Of a DNA stretch of 64,000 bases, positions 46,745 through 57,302 are shown one piece after another. The notes beneath the pieces are model-generated. The model ran no database searches. It worked only from the letters and a program-made list of their open reading frames with translations, and was not told the origin of the DNA. Origin of the DNA: Tamarix chinensis (Eukaryota; Streptophyta; Magnoliopsida; Caryophyllales; Tamaricaceae); NCBI GenBank assembly GCA_030549775.1, contig CM060174.1, positions 8,232,027-8,296,026 on the forward strand, in the 5' to 3' direction. The stretch's first letter is position 1. Each line of letters begins with the position of its first letter. The position numbers were made by a program, and so were the translations under genes.

Positions 46745-47479
46745 GAAAAGTATATATCAAGAGAGAAATAAAAAAAGGGCATCATCATCAGCATAATAAA
46801 GTAGCAGAGGAGAGAATTTTGAAAAATAAAAAATAAAAATAAAAGACGTTCGTGGGTTGATTCTATCTATCTATTGCTATCTCCTCTCCTTAATCCATTT
46901 TTCACAAATCTTTCAAAATACAAAAAAAAAACCTCCTTTGTCTCTCTTTTCTCTCTATCTCTATCCCTATCTCTACCCCCTCCCCTCTCTCCCTCTCTCT
47001 CCTTCTTATTGTTCTTCTTGTTCCAAATCTACCCAAACTTTTTTATTGAGCTGCTTACTCCACATTAATCAGCACATTAAACTCGAAATCTTGAATTTTC
47101 TCGGGTTTTAATGGACCGGAAGCAGTCGAAAAAGGGTGAATTTGCATGTGTAAGGGAGGGATTTTCCTCCATGTATGACTAGCCAGGGATTTTGAGGAGT
47201 AGAAGAAGCAAATAAATAGCGAGCTAGGGGCCGGAGTACTTAAGTATTGGTAGTTCATAAGCTAGCTATATACAGCCAGCCTCAGCCTGAGTCGAGTAGA
47301 GAGAGAAGAGTAGTACTATATAGCTAAGCTAGCAGCAGCTCTCCAAATTCAGCACAAAAATAATTGAATTAGAAGGATTCGTTTCCTTTTGATTTAGTTA
47401 TATATATTATTTATTATTTTTATTTGTTCATTTTCTCCTCGCTCGGAATAGCTAGATACAGACATCCCGGTAGGTAGAC
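46745..47479 (+). promoter_or_regulatory. Probable 5' leader of the IDD gene with upstream ORFs
   Basis: A CT-rich tract (about 46930-47012) resembles plant transcription-start or leader sequence. Two short upstream ORFs occur: 47111-47182 (23 codons then TAG) and, overlapping it in another frame, 47146-47178 (10 codons then TGA). An in-frame internal ATG lies at 47171. None continues into the main CDS. The true transcript start and any leader intron are not visible from sequence. Confidence 0.45.
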
Positions 47480-47729
47480 ATGGCCGCTTCATCATCGTCG
47501 TCTCTTCCGTTCTTTGGGATTATTGAAGGAGATCAGAATCATTTGATGGCATCAAGAGGAGGCGGTGGAGGAGGAGGAGGTGGTTCTCAATCGGTGGTTG
47601 CTCAAGCTCCATCCTCATCATCAACCCATCAGCATCTGGTTGATGGAGACGGACGGACACCGCAGCCACCGCCGCCGCAACAACAGCAGCCACCTCAGAA
47701 GAAGAGGAGGAATCTACCGGGCACACCAA
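47480..47729 (+). CDS. IDD: IDD gene exon 1: N-terminus and nuclear localisation signal
   Basis: The exon encodes residues 1-83 and the first base of codon 84. It contains a nine-glycine run (27-35), a Pro/Gln stretch (61-72) and KKRRNLPGTP, the basic lead-in to the ID domain. It ends ...ACACCAA; the following intron starts GCAAGT. The next available GT (47734) would shift the frame, so the end is placed at 47729, which restores GTPNPDAEV with exon 2. Confidence 0.88.
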
Positions 47730-47847
47730 GCAAGTGTTTCTAATTCATCTCTTTCCTTTCTTTCTTTTTTCTCTCTTAGTCAATCAATCCGTCCCTATGG
47801 CTATATATATAGCTTACCTGATTTTATATGAGAGCAAATGAAGGCAC

Positions 47848-47878
<31 letters not shown>

Positions 47879-49610
47879 ATACATACATACATACAAACTA
47901 GCAAGTCACAGAATTGAATTGAGGATGTTGTGTTGTTTTTATATGCATAAGTATATGAGTTTGATATACGTTTGTTTTCTTCTTATTATTTTTTTCACGG
48001 CAATTTTGTCCATTTCTTTTACAACCAAATAAAAAGGGGATTGATCGACGGAGAGAAAAACAAAACCCTAGCTGGCTAAGGAAAGCAAGTCATGATGGGG
48101 AGGGGAGAGGGGGAGGGTTGGCTGCTAAATCCGTGAAAGTTGATGAAAGCAAGGAATTGACATGGTTGTTTGTTCATATCTGGGCTGGATGCAGTAGCAG
48201 TACCATTGGCAGACAGCTAAGCTGAGAAGAAGCCGCCTGACGGTGTGCGTGGGGGTTATTATTATTATTAATATTATTATTGTCTTGATTCTTACATGAC
48301 TAATTAACCACTTGTTGTGAGTTAAATAAATGATAATTATTATTATTTATAACTTGTTTCTAGTATTTATATATTCATTTTATGTCTTGATGCATGGGTA
48401 AAATTGCATTAATTATAAATATATGAATTGTTTCGTTAAGTTACATATAATATTGTTTTCTTTTATAATATTGATGATTTATTTATGTTGTGGTGGTGGT
48501 GTTGGGGGGGTAAAAAAAAAAAGCAGATCCAGATGCAGAAGTGATAGCGTTATCACCCAAGACCTTAATGGCAACCAACCGATTCATCTGCGAAGTATGC
48601 AACAAAGGGTTCCAGCGCGAACAAAACCTACAGCTCCATCGGAGAGGGCACAACTTACCGTGGAAGCTGAAGCAGAAGGCGAACAAAGACCCGTCCACCA
48701 TAAAGAAGAAGGTCTACTTGTGCCCCGAGCCATCCTGCGTCCATCACGACCCGTCCCGCGCGCTCGGCGACCTTACGGGCATCAAGAAGCATTACTCGAG
48801 GAAGCACGGGGAGAAGAAGTTCAAGTGCGAGAAATGCAGCAAGAAGTACGCCGTGCAGAGCGACTGGAAGGCGCACAGCAAGACTTGTGGCACCAGAGAG
48901 TATCGCTGTGATTGTGGCACTCTTTTCTCAAGGTGTGTTGGTTTTTCTAATTCACTTAGTTTAATTATTGTTATTATATATATATGTCTTTCTGTGTGTG
49001 CGTGTGCGGGTGCGGGTAATGTTGCTCGTGATTAATCTTGTGATCATGGTGTGGAAAATTGACTGATTGTTATAGCTAGAGATCAAAGGATTGATGTGGA
49101 TTGTAATGTGATGATTGAGTTGGGTGCCTGTTCGCTCGTGTGTAAATGTTTATGTGTGTTGTTTTTTCTTTTTTAATCTTTAATTATGCGTTTTTTTCTT
49201 TTTCCTTTTTCTTTAAATTCCAACTGGGCGGCCGGCCATCTTAAACGGCGTCGAGAATGCCTCATCCGCACCGACTTTTGAGCTGTGGTGTGAAGGAGGG
49301 AGTGTAGTCCGCAAGTGTGTAGGATTCATTACATTTTTCACTCAATGCTATCGAACAAACAAAAGAAGAAGAAGAAGAGGGTGGCGGAGGGACGGGGCCG
49401 CCGGGGGAGGTGGGAAGAAAAAAGAAAGAAAAGATCGGTTTTTGTACGGCGAACTTTTTGTTATTTTCTTTCTATCTTTCTGAGCGTCTGTTTTTCTCTC
49501 GCATTTTCCCTCTGTCTTTCTCTCTTGCTACACCCACTGTCGATGCTGCTGCTGTGCTGTGTACGATACATCCTCGAAGACAGCGCCAACAGCCCACCAC
49601 CACCACCACC

Positions 49611-49649
<39 letters not shown>

Positions 49650-52600
49650 TAACCTCCGTGCAAGTTCCCCCACCCCCACCCCCTCCCTTTTTCTAGTTAT
49701 TTCTTCTTCTGTTTTCTTTACCCCCCTCATGTTCACGTGTTGCAAGAAAAAGAAAAAAATAAATAAATAATACAGACGATGCATGTCGTCGGTAGCTCGA
49801 TCGTACTATTTGTTTCAGGTGGTGGCCTTGTGATGTATAGATAGTTAGATACTCCCCTAGCTTGGTTATTTGTTTGGTTGTACGAACACTCACAGGCCTG
49901 AGAGTCTCAGACTACCACAACAACAATCCCTTAGGTATACAGTTCACTCTCTCTCTCTCTTTTTTCCTCTGTTGTCATCATTAATTCGGTACCAAATAAA
50001 GAAAATCCTTCCCGCTTTCTTTCTCCCCACAGCCTCTTAACTTATTCTGTATTAATTATTACTTCTGTTTTCTTCTTCATTCTCTGGTAGTAATTATTAG
50101 CTTCTGGCTCGAGCTGTGTAGGCGCACGCATATGTGCACGTCCGTAGTGGCAGCTGGGCACTGTTTGAATCGAGAAACTGATGGATTAATGAACCTAAGT
50201 TTTAAATTTAATAATAAAGATGGGTTTATGCACGCGGAAATGGGGAAAAGTTTTTTTTTTAAAAAAAATTGTAAAAAATTTAGGGGGGAACTGAATTGTG
50301 TGTTCTTAGATTGAAGCTTGTAGCCATCTGTTCGTGATCGGTTCTCATTTCCATTTAATTGTATACCAACCTCCCCTCTTTCTCTCTTGATGGGTGGGGT
50401 GGGTCAAATTTCTAGGCTGTTTTTCATAATTATGAATTTGCTTAATTGCTTGCTTTTTTTTTATCGTTATTATAGACATATAATATGCCCCCTTTTTTTG
50501 CATTCGTCTAATTATTCAGGGTCCTCCTCATCCTCCTCCTTTTTCTTTGGGTATTTCTCCCCCCTTCCGGATAGTCCATTCTCATTTAGTGCTCGTTTGG
50601 TATGGGGTAATAGGGGTGGAAAAATTACCCCCATATTTTATATATCTAATATAATCTATTTAAAATTAAATATTTTTATTCTAATAAATACCCATTTTAG
50701 ATATTAATTTAATCTAAAATGGATATTTCATTAAAATATATTTATTATTATTATATACTTAATATAAAAGATGCAAAATAGAGGAGAAATTTTTCCACCC
50801 CTATTACCCCCATACCAAACGAGCACTTAAGAGACTAATTTTGACCTTCTTCATTACTACTATTCATTTATCATTATTAGCTGTACTTATAATTTGTTGT
50901 TTTGCATATATTAATCGACTAGTTAGTCATTCTTAATTATGTTTAACCGTGACTAATTTGGTGTTATATATCTATATAGTACTATAGCTAGCTCGCTTGA
51001 ATTAAACTTGATTGACTCGAGTAATTTTAAAAGGAGCCAAAAAAAAAAAAAAGTGCCTAGCTTGCCAGCTACCGTTGTGATGATATATATTTACATAAAA
51101 CCAAAACGATTGTTATGTTTTTGAATTTTTTTTTATTAAATTATCTGACATGTAATGACAACAATATTTCACGTGTAGCTAGCTAGCTAGCACCCAATAG
51201 TTGCGCATAAAATTACAGCTAGCTTTCCTTTCCTTTTCTTTTTTTTTTTCATCTTTTTTCTTTTTTCTTTTAATTTTTATCTTCTGGTAAGCAAGTAAAT
51301 CTTATGACCTAATGATTGGTATCCCCATGCATCCTCGGTGGAACGCCGGTTTATAATGGTATTTGCTGCTGCGGCAGGCGGGATAGCTTCATCACTCATA
51401 GAGCGTTCTGCGACGCACTGGCCCAAGAGACCGCAAGGCATCCATCGTCATTAAGCACTATCACTTCCCACTTATTCGGGACAGCAGCGGGAGGAGGAAT
51501 AGGCGGCGGCGGCGGAAGCGGTGTCACAGGCCTTGGGTTAGCCCATCATCAGTTTGCCGGTGGTACCAGCAACATTATTAGCAATAATAATAGCCACCAA
51601 TTTTCTTCATCATCGTCCCATGACGTCGTACGCCAGCAAGCTGCTGATCATATGCTTCCTATGGGCGGTACCGGACGGGGACAGTTCGATCACTTGCTTC
51701 CACCCTCACTTGGTGGTGGTGGTGGGAGCTCGGCTTTCCGTGCACCGAGTTTACAGTCGCCGTCATCTGCAGCTGGGAGCTTCTATAACATCCAAGGGTA
51801 TAATGGTAACAGTAGTGGAGCTAATAATGAGGATCAGAACACAGCAGCACATCATCATCAGATTGTCGGGCATCATCATCATCAGCAGCAGCTTCATCAC
51901 CCTCAAGATGATGATAACAATGGCCTTTTCAATCTCGGTTTCTTTTCGACTCCAAACAATAATCCTAGCAACAACGAAAACCAGCACCACCAGCTCTCAT
52001 CATCAAGCCTCTTACTCGCAGGAGGCGGACAATACAACGGTCCCCAAGCTGATCATGCAGCCGACATCTGCAGCACCGGCGGAGGAATGGGACAGAACAT
52101 CTTCTCACCCAATAACAGTACCCTAGTAGGCGGTGGAGGTGGTCATCAGCTGACAACCAGCTCCGGACTCGGTTCTCTATTCGGAAATACCACTGCAAAT
52201 ACATCAGGAGGAGGAGGCATGAGCATGAATAGCCCTCACATGTCAGCGACTGCACTTCTACAGAAAGCTGCTCAAATTGGGTCGACTACATCAACCAACC
52301 TCAACCCAGCAGCAGCGTCTTTGCTCAAGGGCTTTGGTACTGGTACCGGCAGTAATAACAACAGTGCAGGCGGTAATGTCTCCGCTGGGGGTGCTGGGAT
52401 TTTCAAGCCGGCCGACAGTAGCAATATGCAAGACCTGATGAACTCCATAGCCGCAGCAGGGGGAGGCGGAGGATCCTCGTCGTTGTTTGGATTTGGAGGA
52501 GGGTATAATAATAATAATAATAATGGGAATCATCATCATGATCGTCATCATCATCTTCATAATAAGAGTGGCGGCGGTGGGTTTGGAAATAACGATAGGC

Positions 52601-52866
52601 TGACTAGGGATTTTCTTGGTGTTGGAGAGGTGATGAGAAGCATGAGTGGCGCTGGTGCTGGTGCTGGTGGTGGTGGTGGTGGAGTACAGCAGCAACAGAA
52701 GCAAGGCGGCGGGTATGATATGTTGGGACGTCAGATGGATCAGGTTGCTGCAGCCGATCAGAGGAGGAATGCGAACAGTAATGCGGTGATGCAACAGGCA
52801 AACCAGATGCAGTCTACTTTTGGTACGGGTGGTGGTGGTAATGGATCAGGTATCAATTTTCAGTGA
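47480..52866 (+). CDS. IDD: INDETERMINATE DOMAIN (IDD/BIRD) C2H2 transcription factor, RAVEN/IDD5-like; join(47480..47729,48527..48932,51378..52866)
   Basis: The three exons give 2,145 nt, or 714 residues plus stop. The protein is a nuclear DNA-binding regulator. IDD proteins bind motifs of the TTTGTCG type and partner GRAS proteins such as SHR, SCR and DELLAs. The start MAASSSSSLPFFGI is the signature I associate with the RAVEN/IDD5 subgroup. The order is: low-complexity N-terminus, basic KKRRN (74-78), the ID domain with four zinc fingers (about 105-230), a long Gly/Asn/His/Ser-rich tail, MSATALLQKAAQIG (from 507) and TRDFLGVG (628-635). The last two are C-terminal motifs of the family. ATG at 47480 has G at -3 and +4. 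Exon phases match other IDD genes as I know them. The protein is longer than typical IDDs (about 450-600 residues) because of tail expansions. Exact orthology needs a tree. Confidence 0.93.
47730..48526 (+). other. IDD intron 1 (797 bp), GC-AG type
   Basis: The donor is GCAAGT, matching U1 snRNA except for C at position 2. The acceptor region is TGGTGGTGGT, GTTGGGGGGG, an A run, then AGCAG. It lacks a pyrimidine tract next to the acceptor. It holds a CA repeat at about 47850-47872 and an ATT-rich stretch at 48257-48281. No other features were found. Confidence 0.8.
48527..48932 (+). CDS. IDD: IDD gene exon 2: zinc fingers 1-3 and start of finger 4
   Basis: The exon encodes residues 84-219. 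NPDAEVIALSPKTLMATNRF leads into finger 1 (C105, C108, H121, H125), with the highly conserved CNKGFQREQNLQLHRRGHNL. Finger 2 has C149, C154, H172, H177 and contains HHDPSRALGDLTGIKKHYSR. Finger 3 is C2HC (C184, C187, H200, C204) with KYAVQSDWKAHSKTCGTREY. Finger 4 begins with C211 and C213. Fingers 1-2 contact DNA in IDD proteins; fingers 3-4 are used for DNA and GRAS-protein contacts. All metal ligands are intact. The exon ends TTCTCAAG before GTGTGT, a standard donor. Confidence 0.95.
48933..51377 (+). other. IDD intron 2 (2,445 bp)
   Basis: The donor is GTGTGTTG and the acceptor GCTGCGGCAG. The intron holds a (CT)n run at about 49614-49642, an A-rich and a T-rich stretch, and a 238-bp MITE (50589-50826). 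Frames inside it (49315-49770, 50387-50707) are low-complexity and not exons. IDD genes commonly have a long intron at this exact place, within the finger-4 codons. Confidence 0.88.
50589..50826. mobile_element. Tourist-like (PIF/Harbinger-type) MITE in IDD intron 2
   Basis: The 238-bp element has terminal inverted repeats of about 37 bp. The left end is GTGCTCGTTTGGTATGGGG followed by TAATAGGGGTGGAAAAAT; the right end is its reverse complement with one extra base. Direct TTA duplications flank it (50586-50588 and 50827-50829). The centre is AT-rich and non-coding. TTA duplications and GTTTGG-type ends are characteristic of PIF/Harbinger-derived MITEs. Confidence 0.9.
51378..52866 (+). CDS. 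IDD: IDD gene exon 3: end of finger 4 and C-terminal regulatory tail
   Basis: It completes codon 219 as Arg and encodes residues 220-714. RRDSFITHRAFCDALAQETA supplies H226 and C230 of finger 4. The rest is a transcription-factor tail full of Gly, Asn, Ser and His runs, for example a YNNNNNN run and HHHDRHHHLH at about 52500-52560. Conserved islands are NSPHMSATALLQKAAQIGST (about 504 onward), TRDFLGVGEVMRSMSG (628 onward) and the end GINFQ before TGA (52864-52866). Confidence 0.93.
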
Positions 52867-53400
52867 TCAAATGTAATTTTGGAGCGAGGGAACCGGCAAG
52901 CCAGCCAGCCGATGATTTCCAGTGTCGTCTTAGCGTCGAGAGAGAGAGAGAGGAAGATCTAGCTAGCTTTAATTCTAGCTGCCTAGCTAGCTAGGGTATG
53001 TACTGGCACGGGTTGGTAGAAAGAAGGAAGGAGAAGAAGAGAAGTACAGCGGAGCCACAGCTGCATGCATGGGATTGGGATCGTCTTAATTTGGCCATGT
53101 TTTTAGTTTCTCTAGCTTCGATCGTATCATTTTCGGTTGAAAATTAATTTCTTAGAAAAAAAATATTAAAAAAAAAAGTTTGTCGTAGTAGGGTAAATTT
53201 TTAGTTATCGTACGTTTTTTTTTTCCTTTTCTCTTTTTAATTTTCTGCATATGAATTATGCATGCATGGAATATATAGAAGACGATCGGAACTAGCTAGC
53301 CAAGTAGCTAGTGTCATGATGACAACTTTATTTATTTTATTATTATTATTTTAGATATATTAGCTTCGTATTACTTTTCATTTCAGTTTTGAATTTTCAA
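52867..53400 (+). other. Probable 3' untranslated region and end of the IDD gene
   Basis: It follows the TGA stop. It has CT/GA-rich and AGCTAGCTAG-type stretches. No canonical AATAAA hexamer was found; plant polyadenylation signals are loose, so the end cannot be placed. T-rich and A-rich runs near 53150-53235 and 53320-53355 are candidates. Confidence 0.4.
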
Positions 53401-55213
53401 AAGGAAAATACTTATTTTTTTCCCCCTTGATATTTTCATATTCAATGGATGAATGAAAGAGAGAATGAACGTGTAGTTGGTCAGTACGATCGAATATATA
53501 TATATATAGATGTAGAAACGAGATGTGGGGACTGATAAGTAATTAAGAAAAGAAAGGGGAAGGGGGGCCGGCGGAGACGACGTTGTTGTTTGTTCTCTTG
53601 TTCTTCTCTCTGTTGTTTTGTTTTGTTTGTTGGTTTCTCATTTCCCCCCTCCCTGTTATCCTTTTCCGAAATTTCGTTCCTCCTCTCTCCCTTGTCCGAG
53701 TGTTTTACCAACTGATGTAAAAATTATTACTAGAATAATCATATTACTGTCGGGGTCAGCAGAGAAGTCACGGGAGCTGGGATCAGGAATGTTAGGATTC
53801 CCTACCGAAAAGGCTATCCACCTGGCTTAGCTTCCTCGCGTACGTACACCGTTAGTTGTAGCCCGTTAACGTATGTGCGATCGCTATTGTCCAATTATTG
53901 TATCAGAAATTTGATGGAAATGGGTCGATTCTCAAGGGGAATCATTTTTTTTTGTCTGTTCGGGTTTTATTTACGGAACAAATAGATCGTAGTAATTCCT
54001 AACTTACTTTTAACAGCTGGATAGGTGTATGTGTTTGGTTGTGTCCTAATTAATTAGGGGATCGAAAAATACTCCCCTCTCTTCTCAAGGATTGCATTGA
54101 TCGAATATGTACGTAAGAAACATTTTTCAATTCTTCTTCTTTTTCTTTTTCGATTTATTTGTACAAAGAGTTTTACAAGATTTAAGGGGTTTTTTTTTAG
54201 ACAAAAAAAAAATGCTACGTTCATAGAGGAGGGAAAATAGGGACACGTTTGGTAACGAATCGACCCCGGAACATTCTCAAGGGTTGAAGCAAGGCTAACC
54301 ACTAAATTGATTGGACATTCTCAAGTGTGTCCATAGTCGGTTGGCTCAATTAATTTGTATAGCTATAGCTCCTTAATTAGCAAATTGGTTTCTAAGACAA
54401 GAATATTATTATATAATTCTTATGTGCATCATAAAATAGTACACTAATGGTCCGTTTTTATCGTCGGACTAATATGGATCGGATCGGATCAGATCGGATC
54501 GGATCGGATCAGATCGGATCAGATCTTATTCAAATTGAAAAATATTTAATGTGTTGTTACTACTACTACTACTACATTGCTAAAGTTCACGCCATTTCAA
54601 GGATAATTAGATTCATAACCGTAGGTTACAAAGTCTAAAACCACAAACACGCAGGACTAGTGTGGATTCGAACATATCCCGTGAGATCGATAAACGTAGC
54701 TACCTGTAGGCATGATTCCCATTTCATAAATTGAGAAACAGGCAACACCGACGCTTTCGTGGTTTGAGATGAGATATCTCTGTACAATCCAAAAAGCCAA
54801 ATGCGACTCCGACGAGGACGATAACTTGCAGCTATATTCATGAACATTATAATTGGTTTGTCAGAAATTGAAAACTCGTAGAGTGGAAATACGGGCGAGA
54901 AACATGAACAACTTGATCACAAAAGGAATGTAGAATGTTCGGAGGGGGAGATTTCAAGAAATGGCGGTGAAAGATATGTTAGAGATTGGAGAAAATTTAG
55001 GTAAATAGTGGCAACAGAAATTAAGAGCGATGATGAAAGATTGGATTTTGTAAAAAGAAAATTATAATTTTAAGTAGTTTTAGTGAAATATTGGTAGAAT
55101 TTTTGTGAAATATATATAGTTATAGTAAAAAAAAAGTATAGACAGAACCGGTGAAATATAACCAAATGAATGTTAAAAACTTTTGAAATATGGTAGTAAA
55201 AAATATGAATGTT
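53400..55213. other. Intergenic region downstream of IDD
   Basis: No gene is recognised. Frames such as 53481-53711 (-) and 54635-54847 (-) lack domains. The region includes a pentameric GATC-rich repeat near 54475 and otherwise ordinary AT-rich plant intergenic DNA. Confidence 0.4.
54475..54525. repeat. Pentanucleotide tandem repeat (GATCG / GATCA)n
   Basis: Ten units of GGATC or AGATC are arranged head to tail, giving a GATC every five bases for about 50 bp. Confidence 0.92.
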
Positions 55214-55218
55214 GAAAG

Positions 55219-55527
55219 TGTAATATCCTAATTTAAGCGGAGTATTATAATAATTGATCTAACTACTTATATCAACATGGTATACCATCCTTTTGGTGAT
55301 CCATCCTAAGAACTCTACAAGTAAGCGTGTTGGCTGTGGAGCATATTTTAGGATAGTTAACCCTACTGGAAAGTTTTAAAATTTTTCTAAAAATTTCTCG
55401 GAAAGTGTGTGAGTGAGGACAAAGCGTACTGAAACGACTCGTGTTGATCTGTGGAGTCAGCCGATTAATCCGATAGTATTTTAAGGTAGCATCACTCTGC
55501 GTAGTCTTATCGACTTGATGTGTTATA
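55219..55527 (+). mobile_element. Cassandra solo LTR (309 bp) with perfect TSD GAAAG
   Basis: It starts TGTAATATCCTAATTTAAG and ends TGATGTGTTATA. GAAAG is present at both 55214-55218 and 55528-55532. The 5S core is AACTCTACAAGTAAGCGTGT and TTTTAGGATAGTTAACCC. GTGTGAGTGAGGACAAAGC and GTGTTGATCTGTGG are the usual Cassandra phrases. Confidence 0.92.
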
Positions 55528-55532
55528 GAAAG

Positions 55533-57300
55533 TTTTTAAAATATAGTAGTAAAAATTTCATCAAACATTAATGAAATTTTTCCAAGACGTACAACCACAG
55601 TAGTAAAAGATGTCCGAAAATGACAGTCGAAGATTGAATTTTATAAAATATACGCTAAGTTTGGTGAAAAATATAGTGATAGTGAAAAAAATTAAAAGTA
55701 GAATCGGTTATAATTTTTATTTGTATTTTTTCAATAGTTATAGTATTCACCTCCGCGTCACCCGTCGCGGCCTATAGAAATTGACGAAATTGTATGTACA
55801 TGCACGAAAATAGTACACTTCTTAGAAATCCAACAGATAGAAATATCCATGAGCGTCCGTGGGTCACTGGGTTTTTAATCCGAAGCAAATATAAACCACA
55901 AAAAAATAAATAAATAAATAGAAGTAGATATAAAGCTGACATAATTAACCATCACAAAAAAGGTAAATCTAATCAACCGAGTACCAGCAGGAGGCTGCCT
56001 TCGCTTTCAAGCATATATAGAGGCTAAGCTAGCGTTACCTCAGCCCTTAATCCCGTTAAACCAAAGCAAAATAATAGCCAAAAATGAGGTACATCTAATC
56101 CACCCTACGAAACTCGCTGTCTGTCTAGTACCATTCTTCCTAGCTAGGTGGCGTGAACAAGTACAAGAAGCTCGTAAGAATGGCGAAGAAAGTTCACTCG
56201 CCTAGTGACGACAGATGAGTGGGGGTATTTAAGTACACATCTGTAAATACTTTTCTTATTCTGTTCTTTGCGCACAAAATCTATAAGTTATGCGATTATA
56301 TATATGTTTAGTAGATGAAGTATTCTAATGAACACACGTAGGTGCCCTGTGCGTGTCTGTGTAAAAAGCTTTCTCCAGCTAGCTACCTTTCTCTCTCTCA
56401 CACACACAAACACACACACACAATTCTCTTTGCTGTACCCTGTGCGTTGGGGGCCGGCCGGGTTACGAAGTGTTGGCACTGGCTCGGCTGACCTACAGTC
56501 ACTGCTTTTAGTAGTAGTAGATGTGCTGCAAGCTGAGCGCACACGGGTAGATTTGTTGGATGTCGTCTCGTGACGCTCTACTCCAAAAATGTTGCAGCAG
56601 TCAGTCAGTATTCCTAATTAAATTTATTTATTTCTTTGTTTTTTTTTTGACGTTTTACTCTCTTTTTTTTCGCTAACTAAAAATTTGATTTCCCGAAAGT
56701 GGGGAAGGGAAATTAATAGCGAGTGTTGGGTATAAAGCAAGCGAGGAAGAATTCAAAAGCGGGGAAATATAATAGTATATGAATGTTACTGCTTCATTAT
56801 ACACAGCAGCGAGAGGAGGACAGATAAAAGGGGGAAATTAAAATAATAATAATAATAATAATAATAATAAACAGCTAACTAATGAATGGTTTTGGCATGT
56901 TTGTTTTCAACCGTAATGCATAATGAAGCAAGACGTGTTGCCAGAAAAAATATCAACCAAAAAAATAAAAAAATAATAATAAAGTCTTGGTTCGAGGACG
57001 ACGTAGATTTTGGCATGTTTGTCTTGTTTACGGAAAATCAGGGAAAAGCAGGAAAATCAAAGTCTTGCGGAACACCAGGAAACTGTATCCATTATTTATT
57101 TTACATGTATAATAATGAAATAGTTTGCGTACCAACGGGGCGGTTTTCTTCTGTTTTTAAATATATTTATGTTTATATTAGCAGAAAACCCTGACAAGGG
57201 TCTTCCTCATAAACCCTAAAGGGGGAAAAAAGGGGGAGAGGAGAACATGGATATTACTATAACTTAAAAACCAAACAAAATCTAGGTAATAACTGCGGTT
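55533..57300. other. Intergenic, no gene recognised
   Basis: It contains simple repeats: CA at about 56398-56422 and AAT at about 56841-56870. A CATATATAGAGG TATA-like motif near 56012 has no coding sequence after it. Frames at 56288-56573 and 56886-57194 have no domain. Confidence 0.4.
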
Positions 57301-57302
57301 AT

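Noticed and set aside
47730..47735. GT donor at 47734 instead of GC at 47730
   Set aside because: It would leave exon 2 out of frame with either available acceptor and lose the GTPNPDAEV junction.
49315..49770. 151-residue frame in IDD intron 2 as a possible alternative exon
   Set aside because: It is low-complexity with CT runs and Pro/Leu/Ser stretches, and exon 2 joins exon 3 perfectly in the middle of finger 4 without it.
51554..52801. Alternative frames in IDD exon 3 (for example 51554-52126 plus, 52291-52794 minus)
   Set aside because: They are shadows of the Gly/Ser/His triplet-repeat coding sequence. The frame with conserved IDD motifs is clear.
54655..54720. TGGATTCGAACATATCCCG reminiscent of a tRNA T-arm
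   Set aside because: I could not form an acceptor stem, anticodon arm or pairing T-stem around it on either strand.
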